This document shows, piece by piece, positions 25,887 to 34,777 of a stretch of DNA of 42,062 nucleotides. The stretch is from an uncultured Spartobacteria bacterium (lineage in GTDB: Bacteria > Verrucomicrobiota > Verrucomicrobiia > Chthoniobacterales > Chthoniobacteraceae), in NCBI GenBank assembly GCA_903901425.1, contig CAIURC010000139.1, forward strand, positions 1 through 42,062, given 5' to 3'. Within the stretch, counting starts at the first letter, position 1. Every line of letters starts with the position of its first letter. The translations under genes and the position numbers were made by a program. The notes beneath the pieces are model-generated. The model was given only the letters and a program-made list of their open reading frames with translations. It was not told where the DNA came from and ran no database searches.

Positions 25887-27485
25887 ATGTTTTGGAGGGA
25901 GCTTGCCGGCGCTGCCGTTGCGGTGCTTGCACTGGTTCAGCCCGCGGCTTTCGCCAAGGCGCAGCCCGAGGGCACGCACCGGCAGGCCGCCATTCTCAAA
26001 CCCGACCCGCAGCGGAAGTTGCTGACTTTTGTGGTCGCCCCGGACGGAACCATCACCGCGGCACTTGAAAGGGTCCCCAGTTCGCCTGGGTCGCAGCCTG
26101 CGGCTGGCCTGCTCCGGGTGTACGCACCGGAGCGAGAGTTGATCCGCGAGATCGCGCTGCCGGTGTATCCCGAGGCGCTCTCGCTTTTCGGGGACGCTGG
26201 TTACCTGGTGGCGGGAAGCGGCAAGCTCTTGCATGTTTCACAGGAGGGCAAGGTGCTGCGGGAAGCGCGGATTCTGGACCTGCTGGGCGTCAACGAGCGG
26301 ATGCTCCGGGTGGAAGCGCTCCGGGCGGCGAACGAGGATGTCCGGAGGGATCGGAGCAACGGGGCTCAGGAAATTGCGAGCCTTGAGGAGGCACTGAAGA
26401 AACTGGAGTCGGGGACTCCGCAGACCGACCGGCAGAAAGCCCGGATTGAATCGACCAAAAGGATGCTCGAACAGCGGCGGAGGCAGCTTCGGGAGGCGCC
26501 AACGGCGGAAGAGTTGCTGGAGAGTTATGTGCTTGATCGGACGCAGAGCCCCTCGATGAGCAGCGACGGAAAGAGCATTCTCCTGACGTTGAACCGATAC
26601 CGGCAGTACGAGGTGATCCGGTTAAACGGCGATTTCAGGAATCCCCGCCGGATTCTGGGTGACCTTGAGGGGTGTTGCGGACAAATGGACGTTTTTCTGA
26701 GCCGGAACATGGTGTTCACCGCGGAAAACACGCGGTTCAAGGTGGGCGTCTATGATTTGCAGGGGAAAAAGCAGCGGGAATTTGGCGAAAAACACCGGGA
26801 CGACAACCAAGGATTCGGCAGTTGCTGCAACCCGATGAACGTTTGGGTCTACCCAAACGGGGACGTGCTCACGGCCGAGTCCAGTATCGGCAACCTGAAA
26901 CGGTTCAGCCCGGAGGGCAAACTGCTTGGGGTGATCGGGCGTGCAAGGATCGGTGGCGGCTGCAAACATGTGGCCATCGGATTCGATCCCAGCCGGGACC
27001 GGTACTACGTCCAGTACCAGGACCGGAACCACATCTGCGTGCTGCTCCTGAATGAGGAGGCGTATCCGCTCATCGCCGCGCAGGTCCACGAGATTGCCGA
27101 AGGCGAGGGCCTCATGGGCCGGCTTTCCGGAGAGTGGTCCGTCGAGCCCCGTGCACAGGGCAAAACTCCGGATCAATATGACGCACTGTTTGAGGGGCAC
27201 TTCATCCAGCACGAGGACTGGATTGCCGAAACCATGGACCGAACCCAAACATTCGCGATCCAGCCGACCCACGGGGTCATTCTCGACAAGAAGGCCTCCA
27301 GCAAGAATCCAGCCTACAAAAGCTTTCTGCGCTGGGTAGTCACGGGATTCCAAGGGAACACCATCCAGATTGAACTTGAGGAGGCCGATGGGTACGTGCG
27401 GGTGGCCGGGACGCTCCAAAAGCTCTCAGAAACCGCCCTAGAGTTTCGCATCGAGAATCTTGTCTGGAAACTCACCAAACACTGA
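25887..27485 (+). CDS. Exported propeller-like protein with six conserved cysteines (paralogue 2)
   Basis: Tandem paralogue of the preceding gene: same order of signal peptide, 'GTHRQAAILKPDPQR' start, coiled coil, and blades with GCCGQMD, FGSCCNPMNVWVY, GGGCKHVAIG and HICVL. I chose the ATG at 25887 because it begins a normal signal peptide (FWRELAGAAVAVLALVQPAAFA), giving 532 residues, the same size as paralogue 1. The frame is open from an ATG at 25791, 5 bp after the first gene, which would add 32 residues before the signal. Divergence is greatest in the coiled coil and C-terminus and least around the cysteines, indicating selection on the cysteine core. Function unknown; co-transcription with its neighbours is very likely. 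Confidence 0.75.
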   Translation: MFWRELAGAAVAVLALVQPAAFAKAQPEGTHRQAAILKPDPQRKLLTFVVAPDGTITAALERVPSSPGSQPAAGLLRVYAPERELIREIALPVYPEALSLFGDAGYLVAGSGKLLHVSQEGKVLREARILDLLGVNERMLRVEALRAANEDVRRDRSNGAQEIASLEEALKKLESGTPQTDRQKARIESTKRMLEQRRRQLREAPTAEELLESYVLDRTQSPSMSSDGKSILLTLNRYRQYEVIRLNGDFRNPRRILGDLEGCCGQMDVFLSRNMVFTAENTRFKVGVYDLQGKKQREFGEKHRDDNQGFGSCCNPMNVWVYPNGDVLTAESSIGNLKRFSPEGKLLGVIGRARIGGGCKHVAIGFDPSRDRYYVQYQDRNHICVLLLNEEAYPLIAAQVHEIAEGEGLMGRLSGEWSVEPRAQGKTPDQYDALFEGHFIQHEDWIAETMDRTQTFAIQPTHGVILDKKASSKNPAYKSFLRWVVTGFQGNTIQIELEEADGYVRVAGTLQKLSETALEFRIENLVWKLTKH

Positions 27486-27501
27486 CCGTCCACATTCTCT
27501 C

Positions 27502-28668
27502 ATGAAAAAACTGCTCCTCTTTGCCGGGCTCGCATGGGCCAGCGTCACTGCAATCGCCGCAGAACCGCTCCAGTTGATCGTGATGGATCCTCTCAGCAAG
27601 GATCTCGCCTGTGCCTGTGTCAAAGGCTATGCCCAGCGCAACTACAAGGTCCTTGCCGCTCATCTCCAGGTCCGGACCGGCCTGGATGTCCAAGTGGCCC
27701 ACGGCGAAACCCTCGCCGATGCGCTGAAAAACTCGGGAGGCGCAGCCCATGTGCTGGTTGGCAAGTACAGCGTCCTCCTGAGTGAGGCGAAAAAAAATGG
27801 GCGGACTCTGCGGCCTGTGGCGAGTTTGACGGGCAAGGACGGGTCGACCTTCCAGAAGGGGTTCTTAGTGGTCCGCAAGGATTCTGCCGCCCACCAACTC
27901 GCGGACCTCCAAGGGTTCCGGATGTTTTTCGGCCCCTCTGACTGCGATGAAAAGTCAGTGGCAGTGCAGGCTTTGCTGACTTCCGCCGGAATCCAGACGG
28001 TACCCGAAGTTTCCGCGTCCTGTTCCACGGCGGCAGAGGCTCTGATGAAACTGGCTCCCAGCGAGCGAGCGGCGGCGGTGATTTCGAGTTACGCAGAGCC
28101 GCTGCTATCGGGCTGTGGAACGATCAAGCCGGGCGACCTGCGCATCGTAGCCAAGACTGCCGAAGTCCCCTTCATTACCGCTTTTCTGGATTCCGCGCTG
28201 CCCGCTGAAACGGCCAAACAGATCGAGGACGCTCTGCTCTCCTCAGAATCGGATCCGAAGCTCTTGGAGGCTCTGGAGAGTCTCCTCGGATTCATCGAGC
28301 CCGAACTGCCGCCGGCACCTTCCGTAGCCCCACCGGCAGCCATTTTGGAAAAACCGGCTACGCCCGGAACGCCTCAGGCATGGAACCAGTTCCGCGGTCC
28401 TGCGCGGGATGGCACGGCCGACTGGCTCCCGGAGACTCTTCCCGCTGCCGCCCGCTTCGCGTGGACCGTCCCGCTCCCGTCCGACGGGGTTGGCGGAATC
28501 GCTGCCACACCAGACGCGGTTCTGGTCAGTTGCCGGAACCAGCGGGATTCCGCGGATGTTTTTTTTTGCTCGATGCGCGGACAGGCGAGGAACGCTGGCG
28601 GTTTGAGTATCCTGCCCCTGCCGAGCCCCAGTTGGATTACGGCAATTCGCCGCGGGCAACTCCTCTGA
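27502..28668 (+). CDS. PhnD-like substrate-binding protein, N-terminal part of a frameshifted PhnD-PQQ-propeller fusion
   Basis: Signal peptide (KKLLLFAGLAWASVTAIAA) followed by a periplasmic binding-protein fold of the PhnD/SsuA/transferrin type (about 20-260): 'VQVAHGETLADAL', 'KGFLVVRKDSAAHQLADLQG', 'SSYAEPLL'. It contains cysteines in 'DLACACVKGYA' and 'GPSDCDEKS'. A Pro/Ala linker leads to 'WNQFRGPARDGTADW', the typical entry of a PQQ-type beta-propeller. The frame then leaves the propeller at a run of nine T (28559-28567) and ends about 33 codons later at 28668 in unrelated sequence. The propeller continues at once in another frame (28566-29525). Starts 16 bp after paralogue 2. No ABC permease or ATPase is nearby, so a sensory or scavenging role rather than transport is inferred. 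Confidence 0.75.
   Translation: MKKLLLFAGLAWASVTAIAAEPLQLIVMDPLSKDLACACVKGYAQRNYKVLAAHLQVRTGLDVQVAHGETLADALKNSGGAAHVLVGKYSVLLSEAKKNGRTLRPVASLTGKDGSTFQKGFLVVRKDSAAHQLADLQGFRMFFGPSDCDEKSVAVQALLTSAGIQTVPEVSASCSTAAEALMKLAPSERAAAVISSYAEPLLSGCGTIKPGDLRIVAKTAEVPFITAFLDSALPAETAKQIEDALLSSESDPKLLEALESLLGFIEPELPPAPSVAPPAAILEKPATPGTPQAWNQFRGPARDGTADWLPETLPAAARFAWTVPLPSDGVGGIAATPDAVLVSCRNQRDSADVFFCSMRGQARNAGGLSILPLPSPSWITAIRRGQLL
28559..28567 (+). other. T9 homopolymer at the frameshift point
   Basis: Nine consecutive T in an otherwise GC-rich gene, exactly where the propeller reading switches frame. Ten T (or seven) would restore one continuous frame reading DVFFLLDARTGEERW (or DVFLLDARTG). Compatible with a sequencing or assembly error, a true mutation, phase variation, or transcriptional slippage. 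Confidence 0.9.
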
Positions 28669-29525
28669 TTGCCGAGGGACGGGTTTATCTGCTCGGCGCG
28701 TTTGGCCATTTCCACTGTCTCGACCTTGCCTCCGGAAAGATGCTCTGGTTTGCGCATCTCGCCGAGGAATACCAGACCAAGCCTCCGAAATGGGGGTTCT
28801 CTGGGTCGCCACTTCTCACGGAGTCCGGCATCGTGCTGCAACCGGGCGCCGCCGATGCGTCCGTGGCCGCGTTTGATCCCAAGACCGGCGCGGTGCTCTG
28901 GGAAACCCCGGGCCGCCCCGCTGCGTATTCCAGCGGTACGCTCGCCAAGGTCCGAGGCAGGAACCAGATTATCAGTCTAGACGAAGCGGGACTGGTTGGC
29001 TGGGATGCCGCCACGGGCCGGGAACTCTGGGCGCTCCAACCGCCGAGCACGGGTGATTTCAATGTCCCGACGCCCTTTCTGATTGGCGACCGTCTCTTTG
29101 CCGCCAGCGAAAACAATGGGGCGCGGCTTTACGCATTCAGTCCAGAAGGCGTGCCTGGCGCCAAGCCGGTGGCGATCAACGAACTGCTTTCGCCAGATGC
29201 ACATTCGCCAGTGGTGGCAGGAACCTCCCTGTTTGGATTCGGGCAGGGTGGCGTCCTTGTCTGCCTGAACACCGCCGACCTCAAGACCCGGTGGGCCACA
29301 GAGGATTCCGTGGGTCACTACGCGTCCATGATCAGCGACGGAAAGTCCCGTGTTTTAACAGTGACCGACAAAGGCGGGTTGTATCTCCATGAAGCGGCGT
29401 CTCCGGTGCCGCGCGGGTTCCTGCAGTTGACGACGGAGTCCCGGCATGTGGTTTCGCATCCGGCACTGGTGGGGAACCGGCTGTATCTTCGCTTGGGCGA
29501 GACTCTGGCCTGTCTGGAGTTGTGA
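28566..29525 (+). CDS. PQQ-type beta-propeller, C-terminal part of the frameshifted PhnD-propeller fusion
   Basis: This frame carries the remaining propeller blades: 'LLDARTGEERWRFEY', 'RVYLLGAFGHFHCLDLASGKMLW', 'AAFDPKTGAVLWETPG', 'SLDEAGLVGWDAATGRELW', 'GGLYLHEAASPVPRG', ending in 'LYLRLGETLACLEL'. The repeated 'D..TG...W' signature is that of PQQ-like quinoprotein repeats as found in BamB and in PVC-group outer proteins; no dehydrogenase catalytic residues are evident. There is no signal peptide, and the natural start is that of the upstream ORF. The given start is the first codon after the T9 tract (a TTG). In the same frame an ORF is open from an ATG at 28380, but its first 60 residues are out-of-frame reading of the upstream gene. 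Confidence 0.7.
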   Translation: MLDARTGEERWRFEYPAPAEPQLDYGNSPRATPLIAEGRVYLLGAFGHFHCLDLASGKMLWFAHLAEEYQTKPPKWGFSGSPLLTESGIVLQPGAADASVAAFDPKTGAVLWETPGRPAAYSSGTLAKVRGRNQIISLDEAGLVGWDAATGRELWALQPPSTGDFNVPTPFLIGDRLFAASENNGARLYAFSPEGVPGAKPVAINELLSPDAHSPVVAGTSLFGFGQGGVLVCLNTADLKTRWATEDSVGHYASMISDGKSRVLTVTDKGGLYLHEAASPVPRGFLQLTTESRHVVSHPALVGNRLYLRLGETLACLEL

Positions 29526-29664
29526 ACCGGCCGGGTTGCCGGGCAGTGGTACCGGCGGAGGGCGTATGCCTTCGCGGCCTGGTGTCGGGGGCATCGGAAA
29601 AACCGATCCTAAACAACAAAAACCCCAATTTCACAAAACCCAGTGTCTTGGGTCTAATCGGGCC

Positions 29665-32319
29665 ATGTTCCCCTTTGCAGCATCCCGAGGCCGTCCGACT
29701 CTGGGCGGCCTCCGCCGTGCCTCGGCGATTTCCGTGTATGCGGTTGCGGCGCTTGTGTTCCGCTCCCTCGCATCGTTGGAGGCGTCCGATCCCGCAGAGA
29801 AGGTCGGCCCGTTTTTCGAGTCCCGTTTCCCGTTTGTCCAGACGGCCGTCGAGCTCCCGCCCGTGGCCGGTACCCGTTCGGAGAACAAACAAATTGTGGT
29901 CCGCGGAGTGTTGCTCACCGGCCCCGGTAAATTCTGTGTCCTGTTTGACCAGGAACTCCTCCGGGTCGCAGCGATTTGGCCGACCGTGGCCGGGAAACCG
30001 CCGGTGCAGCTGGCCTCGATGTCCCAAGTGTCCTATGCGGAACCGCATCGGAAAGCAGGGAACACCCTGCCCACGCCTTGTTTTAAGCCGCTGCTAATCA
30101 CCAGTCCAGGGCCGGGAGCTGCAACGGATCCTGCACGGCTTTTTTTGGATCCGCGGCCCACTCCGGCGACCAACGAGTTTGGCCGGGGAGCGATTCCGGG
30201 CGGAATGGGACGATTCGAAGGGGTGGAAATTTTGGGCGGGTCCGCCCGGTTGCAGTACACGGTGGCCGGTGTTTCCATCCGGGAAACGGTGGAGACAGAA
30301 CAGGCAACCGTAGTGCGTCGGTTGGAGGTGGGGGCGCACTCGGAACCGTTGTACTTCGCGCTCGCGGACGGACCCGGGTGGGTTGCGGAGGCAGGGCGCG
30401 CTGTTTTGAACGGGCTGGCGGTGGAGTGTAAGTCGGCCCAGATCCAGTTCGACGATGGAGGTCTGGTGGCTGTTGTCGCGCCCAGTGAAGCGCCTCAGGA
30501 GGTGGAGATTTCGTACGGGCCATCGTCATCCGCCAGCAAAAACGCGCGCTCAAACCATCGCGCCGGAACCAAGCCTGGTTCCCGGTTCTGGCCTCAAACG
30601 CTCGAATCTGCGGGAACCCTGGCCGTGGAGGAACGGCAGGGGCTCGTCTGTGACCGGATCGGGATGCCGGTTGCGAATCCGTGGAACCGCAGGATCCGTC
30701 CCGCAGACATTGCCTTTCTGTCTCCGGACCGCGCCGGGGTGGTGACTTACGATGGCGACGTCTGGATCGTCGAAGGCCTCGCGGATCCAGCGCTGAAGAA
30801 ACTCCGGTGGCGCCGGTTTGCCTCGGGCCTGAACGAGCCGCTTTCGATCGCTGCACCCGGTGGCGTTTTGCAGGTTCATACCCGGAACGGCTTGGTCCGG
30901 TTGGCTGACAGGGACGGAAACGGCGAAGCGGATTGGTACGCAAACTTTTCCGATGCATGGGTTCAGAGTTCCAGCACCCGCGCCTTTCCGCTCGACATGG
31001 CAGTGGGCCCGGATGGCGCCACCTACATCTCCCAGGGCGGCATCGGAAAAGGGACGCCGTTTGCGGGCGCAATCACGAGCATCTCACCCAACGGTGAAAA
31101 GGCCGAGATCCTGTCCACCCGGGCCCGGGAACCCTATCTGGCGTTGCATCCTGAAACCGGGTTGCTGACCTCCACCGATCAGCAGGGGAACTTCATTCCC
31201 TCCTCCGTCTGTTACATGGTCAGGCCCGGTGCAAATTTCGGGTATGGCGAGGACAAGCCGGACCGGCTGACACCGCCCTTGGTCTGGATCCCGCACCACG
31301 AGGACAACTCCAGCGCCTCGCAGGTCTGGCTGGCTGGCCGTGACTTTGGAGCGTTTGCGGGAAAACTTTTGCATCTCTCCTACGGCAGGGGCGTGCCGCT
31401 GTTGGTCTGCCCGGATCTGGATGCGCCTGTCCCGCAGGGCGCCGTAATCCCGCTCGGGCTGTCCACCGGACTCCCCCTGCTTCATGCACGGGTCCACCCG
31501 GAACAGCCCGCCGTGTTTGCCTGCGGTTTCCAGATTTACGATTCCCGCGTCGCCGCCAACTGGGGTCTGGCCAGAATCCGGCTCAGCAACGCGCCTGTCA
31601 CCACGCCCGTGGATGCCCGGTCCACCGCAGACGGGGTTCTGATCACGTTCGCCCAGCCGCTGGACCCTGCTTCGGTGGGCCAGGAGAGCATTTTCGCCGC
31701 GGCATGGAATTACCGGCGCTCGAAGGAGTACGGCAGTGGCAGGTTCACCCAGGCAGGTGCCCCGGGCGCGGACCCTGTCCCAATTGGCCAGGTCCTCCTC
31801 TCCGACGACCGCAGAACGGTGTTCGTCCACCTGCCCGAACTTGCGCCCGTCATGCAGCTCGGAATCTCACACCAGTTCAGGTTTCTGAACGGGGCCGAAG
31901 CCAAGGGGGACGTTTATTTCACCATCCACCAACTCCGGCCCCAGGATTTGCAGGCCTCGGGATTTGCGGGCGCAGACCTTTCCCGGAGCGTGCCTGTGGT
32001 GCGGATGCCCAAGTCCGAGCCGCCCACACGGGACCGGGGCAAGGCGCTGAGCGTTCAGATGGGATGCGTGGCCTGCCATTCCACGGATGGATCCACCGAA
32101 GGCAAGACCGGTCCAACCTGGAAGGGGCTCTTTGGAAAAGACCGATTTTTTGCCGACGGCTCGATGGAGTCCGCCAACGAATACTACATCCGTGCATCGA
32201 TCCTTGAGCCGGAGAAAAAGATCGTTACCGGGTATCATGCCGGAATGGCTAGCTACAAAGGGGTCCTTTCCGAGGACCAGATTGACTCGATCATCCTCTA
32301 CATCCGGTCTCTGCGGTAG
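29665..32319 (+). CDS. Exported propeller protein with C-terminal cytochrome c domain
   Basis: The ATG at 29665 gives 884 residues with an N-terminal hydrophobic leader (ISVYAVAALVFRSLASLEA). The first 300 residues are beta-rich and resemble the DUF6797-type N-terminal domain of PVC cytochromes. The middle is a glucose/sorbosone-dehydrogenase-like propeller ('PLDMAVGPDGATYISQGG', 'RPGANFGYGEDKPDRL'). The last 90 residues form a class I cytochrome c: CVACH (C801, C804, H805) and a distal Met in 'YHAGMASYKGVLSEDQ', very like the haem domain fused to cytochrome oxidase subunit II. This implies one covalent haem c and electron transfer in the periplasm. It is the last gene of the plus-strand block, 139 bp after the PQQ-propeller. 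The natural electron donor is unknown. Confidence 0.85.
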   Translation: MFPFAASRGRPTLGGLRRASAISVYAVAALVFRSLASLEASDPAEKVGPFFESRFPFVQTAVELPPVAGTRSENKQIVVRGVLLTGPGKFCVLFDQELLRVAAIWPTVAGKPPVQLASMSQVSYAEPHRKAGNTLPTPCFKPLLITSPGPGAATDPARLFLDPRPTPATNEFGRGAIPGGMGRFEGVEILGGSARLQYTVAGVSIRETVETEQATVVRRLEVGAHSEPLYFALADGPGWVAEAGRAVLNGLAVECKSAQIQFDDGGLVAVVAPSEAPQEVEISYGPSSSASKNARSNHRAGTKPGSRFWPQTLESAGTLAVEERQGLVCDRIGMPVANPWNRRIRPADIAFLSPDRAGVVTYDGDVWIVEGLADPALKKLRWRRFASGLNEPLSIAAPGGVLQVHTRNGLVRLADRDGNGEADWYANFSDAWVQSSSTRAFPLDMAVGPDGATYISQGGIGKGTPFAGAITSISPNGEKAEILSTRAREPYLALHPETGLLTSTDQQGNFIPSSVCYMVRPGANFGYGEDKPDRLTPPLVWIPHHEDNSSASQVWLAGRDFGAFAGKLLHLSYGRGVPLLVCPDLDAPVPQGAVIPLGLSTGLPLLHARVHPEQPAVFACGFQIYDSRVAANWGLARIRLSNAPVTTPVDARSTADGVLITFAQPLDPASVGQESIFAAAWNYRRSKEYGSGRFTQAGAPGADPVPIGQVLLSDDRRTVFVHLPELAPVMQLGISHQFRFLNGAEAKGDVYFTIHQLRPQDLQASGFAGADLSRSVPVVRMPKSEPPTRDRGKALSVQMGCVACHSTDGSTEGKTGPTWKGLFGKDRFFADGSMESANEYYIRASILEPEKKIVTGYHAGMASYKGVLSEDQIDSIILYIRSLR

Positions 32320-32367
32320 CCGGCACCCGCGACGGTTGCGGCACGGGCAGCCGCCGGATTTTATGGT

Positions 32368-33225
32368 TCAGACCGTCCGCGTAAAAGCCGCCCGGTAGGC
32401 ACGGGGAGGCGTCCGGTGGCGGCGGGCAAAATGGCGGTGAAAACTTGAAAGCGTGGGGAATCCGCTGTTAAACGCGATCTCAGTCACGCTCTGGTCCGTT
32501 TCGCGGAGCAGCCTGCAGGCGTTGTCCAAACGGAGTTCCGTTAGAAAATCCCAGAGGTTGCGACCCGCCGCTTTTTTGAAGAACCGGCTGAACGCAGCGG
32601 GACTCATCGCGGCAGCCGCTGCGATATCAGCCAGCGCGATGGGCTCTGTGAAGTGCGCGAGCAGATAGGAATAGGCCCGGCCCAGACGGGATCCCGCTTC
32701 GGGTGCTGGCAATTCCTGTTTGAGCGAACGCACACGGGAAGCCGGCAGGGAGCCGAGGGTGTCCAGCAACTCCCAGAAAGCGTGCAAACAGACCAGTGGC
32801 GCGGCGCTGCATGCCGGTAGCAACCGTTCCGCAGCCGCCCGCGCGATCTTGCCCGAAAATACAAGGCCTTGAGACGACCTTTGAAGGAGATGGTGTGCGC
32901 GCCTCAGTTCCGGGAGATCCATGGCCGAACTCACAAGCAGATCCGGCGAAAAGTGGACCACCACAGCTTCTGAAAGGGCGCCCGGTTTCCGCAGGGGCGG
33001 TGGATCGCTGTGCCAGAAATGGGGGAGATGCGGGCCAAGCAGGACAAGGTCACCTGATTGAAACGGCTCGATACTGCTTCCGACGAATCTGCGGCCCTGT
33101 CCGGATTGGATGAACGTGAGCTCGCCCTGAGGATGAAAATGCCATGGGGCATCAAAGGCCGGAAGCGACAGGTGCAGAATCTGCAGCGACTGGGCGAGAT
33201 CGATCTTTTCGAACTGGGGCTTCAT
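32368..33225 (-). CDS. AraC-family transcriptional regulator with cupin sensor domain
   Basis: 285 residues. The N-terminal cupin part carries 'WHFHPQGELTFIQSGQGRRFVG' (shown here only by its key residues HFHPQGE) for ligand sensing. The C-terminal double helix-turn-helix (about 185-280) shows 'PIALADIAAAAAMSPAAFSR' and 'SVTEIAFNSGFPTLSSFHRH', then the RTPPRAYR signature. The family commonly activates sugar-use genes. The gene is divergent from the ferritin-like/SDR/esterase operon across 132 bp, so it probably controls that operon and possibly itself. It converges with the cytochrome gene. Confidence 0.9.
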   Translation of the reverse strand: MKPQFEKIDLAQSLQILHLSLPAFDAPWHFHPQGELTFIQSGQGRRFVGSSIEPFQSGDLVLLGPHLPHFWHSDPPPLRKPGALSEAVVVHFSPDLLVSSAMDLPELRRAHHLLQRSSQGLVFSGKIARAAAERLLPACSAAPLVCLHAFWELLDTLGSLPASRVRSLKQELPAPEAGSRLGRAYSYLLAHFTEPIALADIAAAAAMSPAAFSRFFKKAAGRNLWDFLTELRLDNACRLLRETDQSVTEIAFNSGFPTLSSFHRHFARRHRTPPRAYRAAFTRTV

Positions 33226-33227
33226 TG

Positions 33228-33314
33228 TGCGAAATTATTCCGGCGACCGCGATAACCAGAGCGATAGGGCAAACAATTGCACGAAACCGGGCAATCACTG
33301 CGAGGAAATCCGGC
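33228..33314. promoter_or_regulatory. Three imperfect direct repeats in the AraC divergent promoter region
   Basis: TGCGAAATTATTCCGGC (33228-33244), TGCACGAAACCGGGC (33278-33292) and TGCGAGGAAATCCGGC (33299-33314) share a TGC...GAAA/GAAAT...CCGG(G)C pattern in the same orientation. The last two start 21 bp apart, two helical turns, which is how AraC-type regulators often bind direct repeats. The first abuts the regulator start codon. Candidate operator only. Confidence 0.3.
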
Positions 33315-33357
33315 AGCGCCTCAGGCAGACTTCAGACGTTTCCAAACTGCTGATCCC

Positions 33358-34770
33358 ATGAATTCCTCCCATCCTTACCGTGATCTGCCCTCTCTCGCCG
33401 GAATTGCCTCTCTTGAACAGGGGGCTTCAGGCGGGCTGTCGGTGGAGAAGTGTGTCAACCGTCTCAAGCGACTCCACTGGGCGTTCCGGCGGTTGCACGA
33501 GATCTTCATCAAGCGCCTGGTGAGCGAACCGGTCTACGAACTGAAGATGGCGTTCAGCCTGCACGCGCATTACTGCGCAGAACATGCAGCAGCGCTCCGG
33601 GCGCGTGTCGCCGAAATGCGGGAACCGCCCCTCGGATTGGACGTGGTTCCGGATGCAGCGATGGACATTTTCTTCGACGAAATCCAATCGGCACCGGATT
33701 CCGCGGCGTTGCTTCTGGGAGTGTACGGTGTGGCGGTGCCCGCGTTGCACGGGGCGCTGGAACGGCATCTCCGGGAAACGAACCCGGTGGTGGACCATCC
33801 ATCGGTCCGTGTGTGCCGGTTTGCGCGGCTGGAAGTCGAGGAGATGGTGGAGTACGGCGTTCGGTGTCTGGACGTATTGCCCTGCGCAGACCGCGAAATA
33901 ATCCGGCAGAGGCTGGAGCGTTGTCTGGCGCAGGCCGGGGGATTGGACGGGACGCATGAGCGCCTTGCGGGTGTCCCGGAACGGGTGTGGTCAGCGACGC
34001 GGTTTGTGTTTGATCCTGTGCCGCGGCGGGACGAGCGATTCCGGGACCCGTACAATCAGGGGGTGCATGCGGAGGCGTTCCTGTACGACGCGGGGATGCC
34101 GGTGGATGCGAAGCCGTTGATGCTGTACTACAAGCGGCTGCGGGAGATCGATGTGCCGGAGGTGATTGCCGCGATTCTCGCGGAAACCAGCGGCCAGCCG
34201 TGGGGATACACGGTGGATCTCACCCGTCAGTTGTGGGACGAGGCGCGGCACGCGATGATGGGCGAGATCGGGTTCTGGCGCGCAGGGATTTCGTGGGAGG
34301 AATTTGTCCCGATCAATTTCACTTGGTCGATGGCGTTGAACACGCAGCTCAGTGCTCTGGAACGGCACGCCGTTCTCTACTACATCGAACAGGGACTGAT
34401 GCCGAAGACCGGAAAACGGTTCGAGTGGGAGGTCGGCCTCGATTCGGGGGACCCATTTTCCGCGCTTGCTCAGGACTATGACTGGGCAGACGAGGTGCTC
34501 CACGCCCGGATCGGCCGGGACTGGTACGTGAAGCAGATGGGCGACTCCAAACGCGCGACCGCCTATGGAGACGAGTGCTGGGCCCGGGTCCTTATGGACT
34601 GGGAGAAATACAAGTCTGAAGGCCTCACGCAACACGAGAACTGGTGGCCCCGGCTCTACACCCACTGGTGCGCATTGCACGGTCGGGAACCCGATCCTGT
34701 CGCCCTTGCCTATGCCACCGATTACTCGGCCAAACGCGCAGATCTGAAGGAACTCACCGCTTCCGCCTAA
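33358..34770 (+). CDS. Ferritin-like-fold protein of unknown function
   Basis: 470 residues from ATG 33358 (the frame is open from 33277, but that prefix looks non-coding). No signal peptide, so cytoplasmic. Helix-rich throughout, with repeated acid/histidine patterns that suggest a ferritin-like four-helix bundle and a possible di-iron site: 'YELKMAFSLHAHYCAEH' near residue 65, 'LWDEARHAMMGE' (ExxH) in the middle, and 'WADEVLHARIGRDW' (a second ExxH) towards the end. This is inference from the motif pattern; DUF455-like proteins are the nearest thought. It is the first gene of a compact operon with a short-chain dehydrogenase (7 bp gap) and an esterase (overlapping), divergent from an AraC regulator. 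Together they may modify or degrade a small organic compound. Confidence 0.7.
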   Translation: MNSSHPYRDLPSLAGIASLEQGASGGLSVEKCVNRLKRLHWAFRRLHEIFIKRLVSEPVYELKMAFSLHAHYCAEHAAALRARVAEMREPPLGLDVVPDAAMDIFFDEIQSAPDSAALLLGVYGVAVPALHGALERHLRETNPVVDHPSVRVCRFARLEVEEMVEYGVRCLDVLPCADREIIRQRLERCLAQAGGLDGTHERLAGVPERVWSATRFVFDPVPRRDERFRDPYNQGVHAEAFLYDAGMPVDAKPLMLYYKRLREIDVPEVIAAILAETSGQPWGYTVDLTRQLWDEARHAMMGEIGFWRAGISWEEFVPINFTWSMALNTQLSALERHAVLYYIEQGLMPKTGKRFEWEVGLDSGDPFSALAQDYDWADEVLHARIGRDWYVKQMGDSKRATAYGDECWARVLMDWEKYKSEGLTQHENWWPRLYTHWCALHGREPDPVALAYATDYSAKRADLKELTASA

Positions 34771-34777
34771 TACACCC

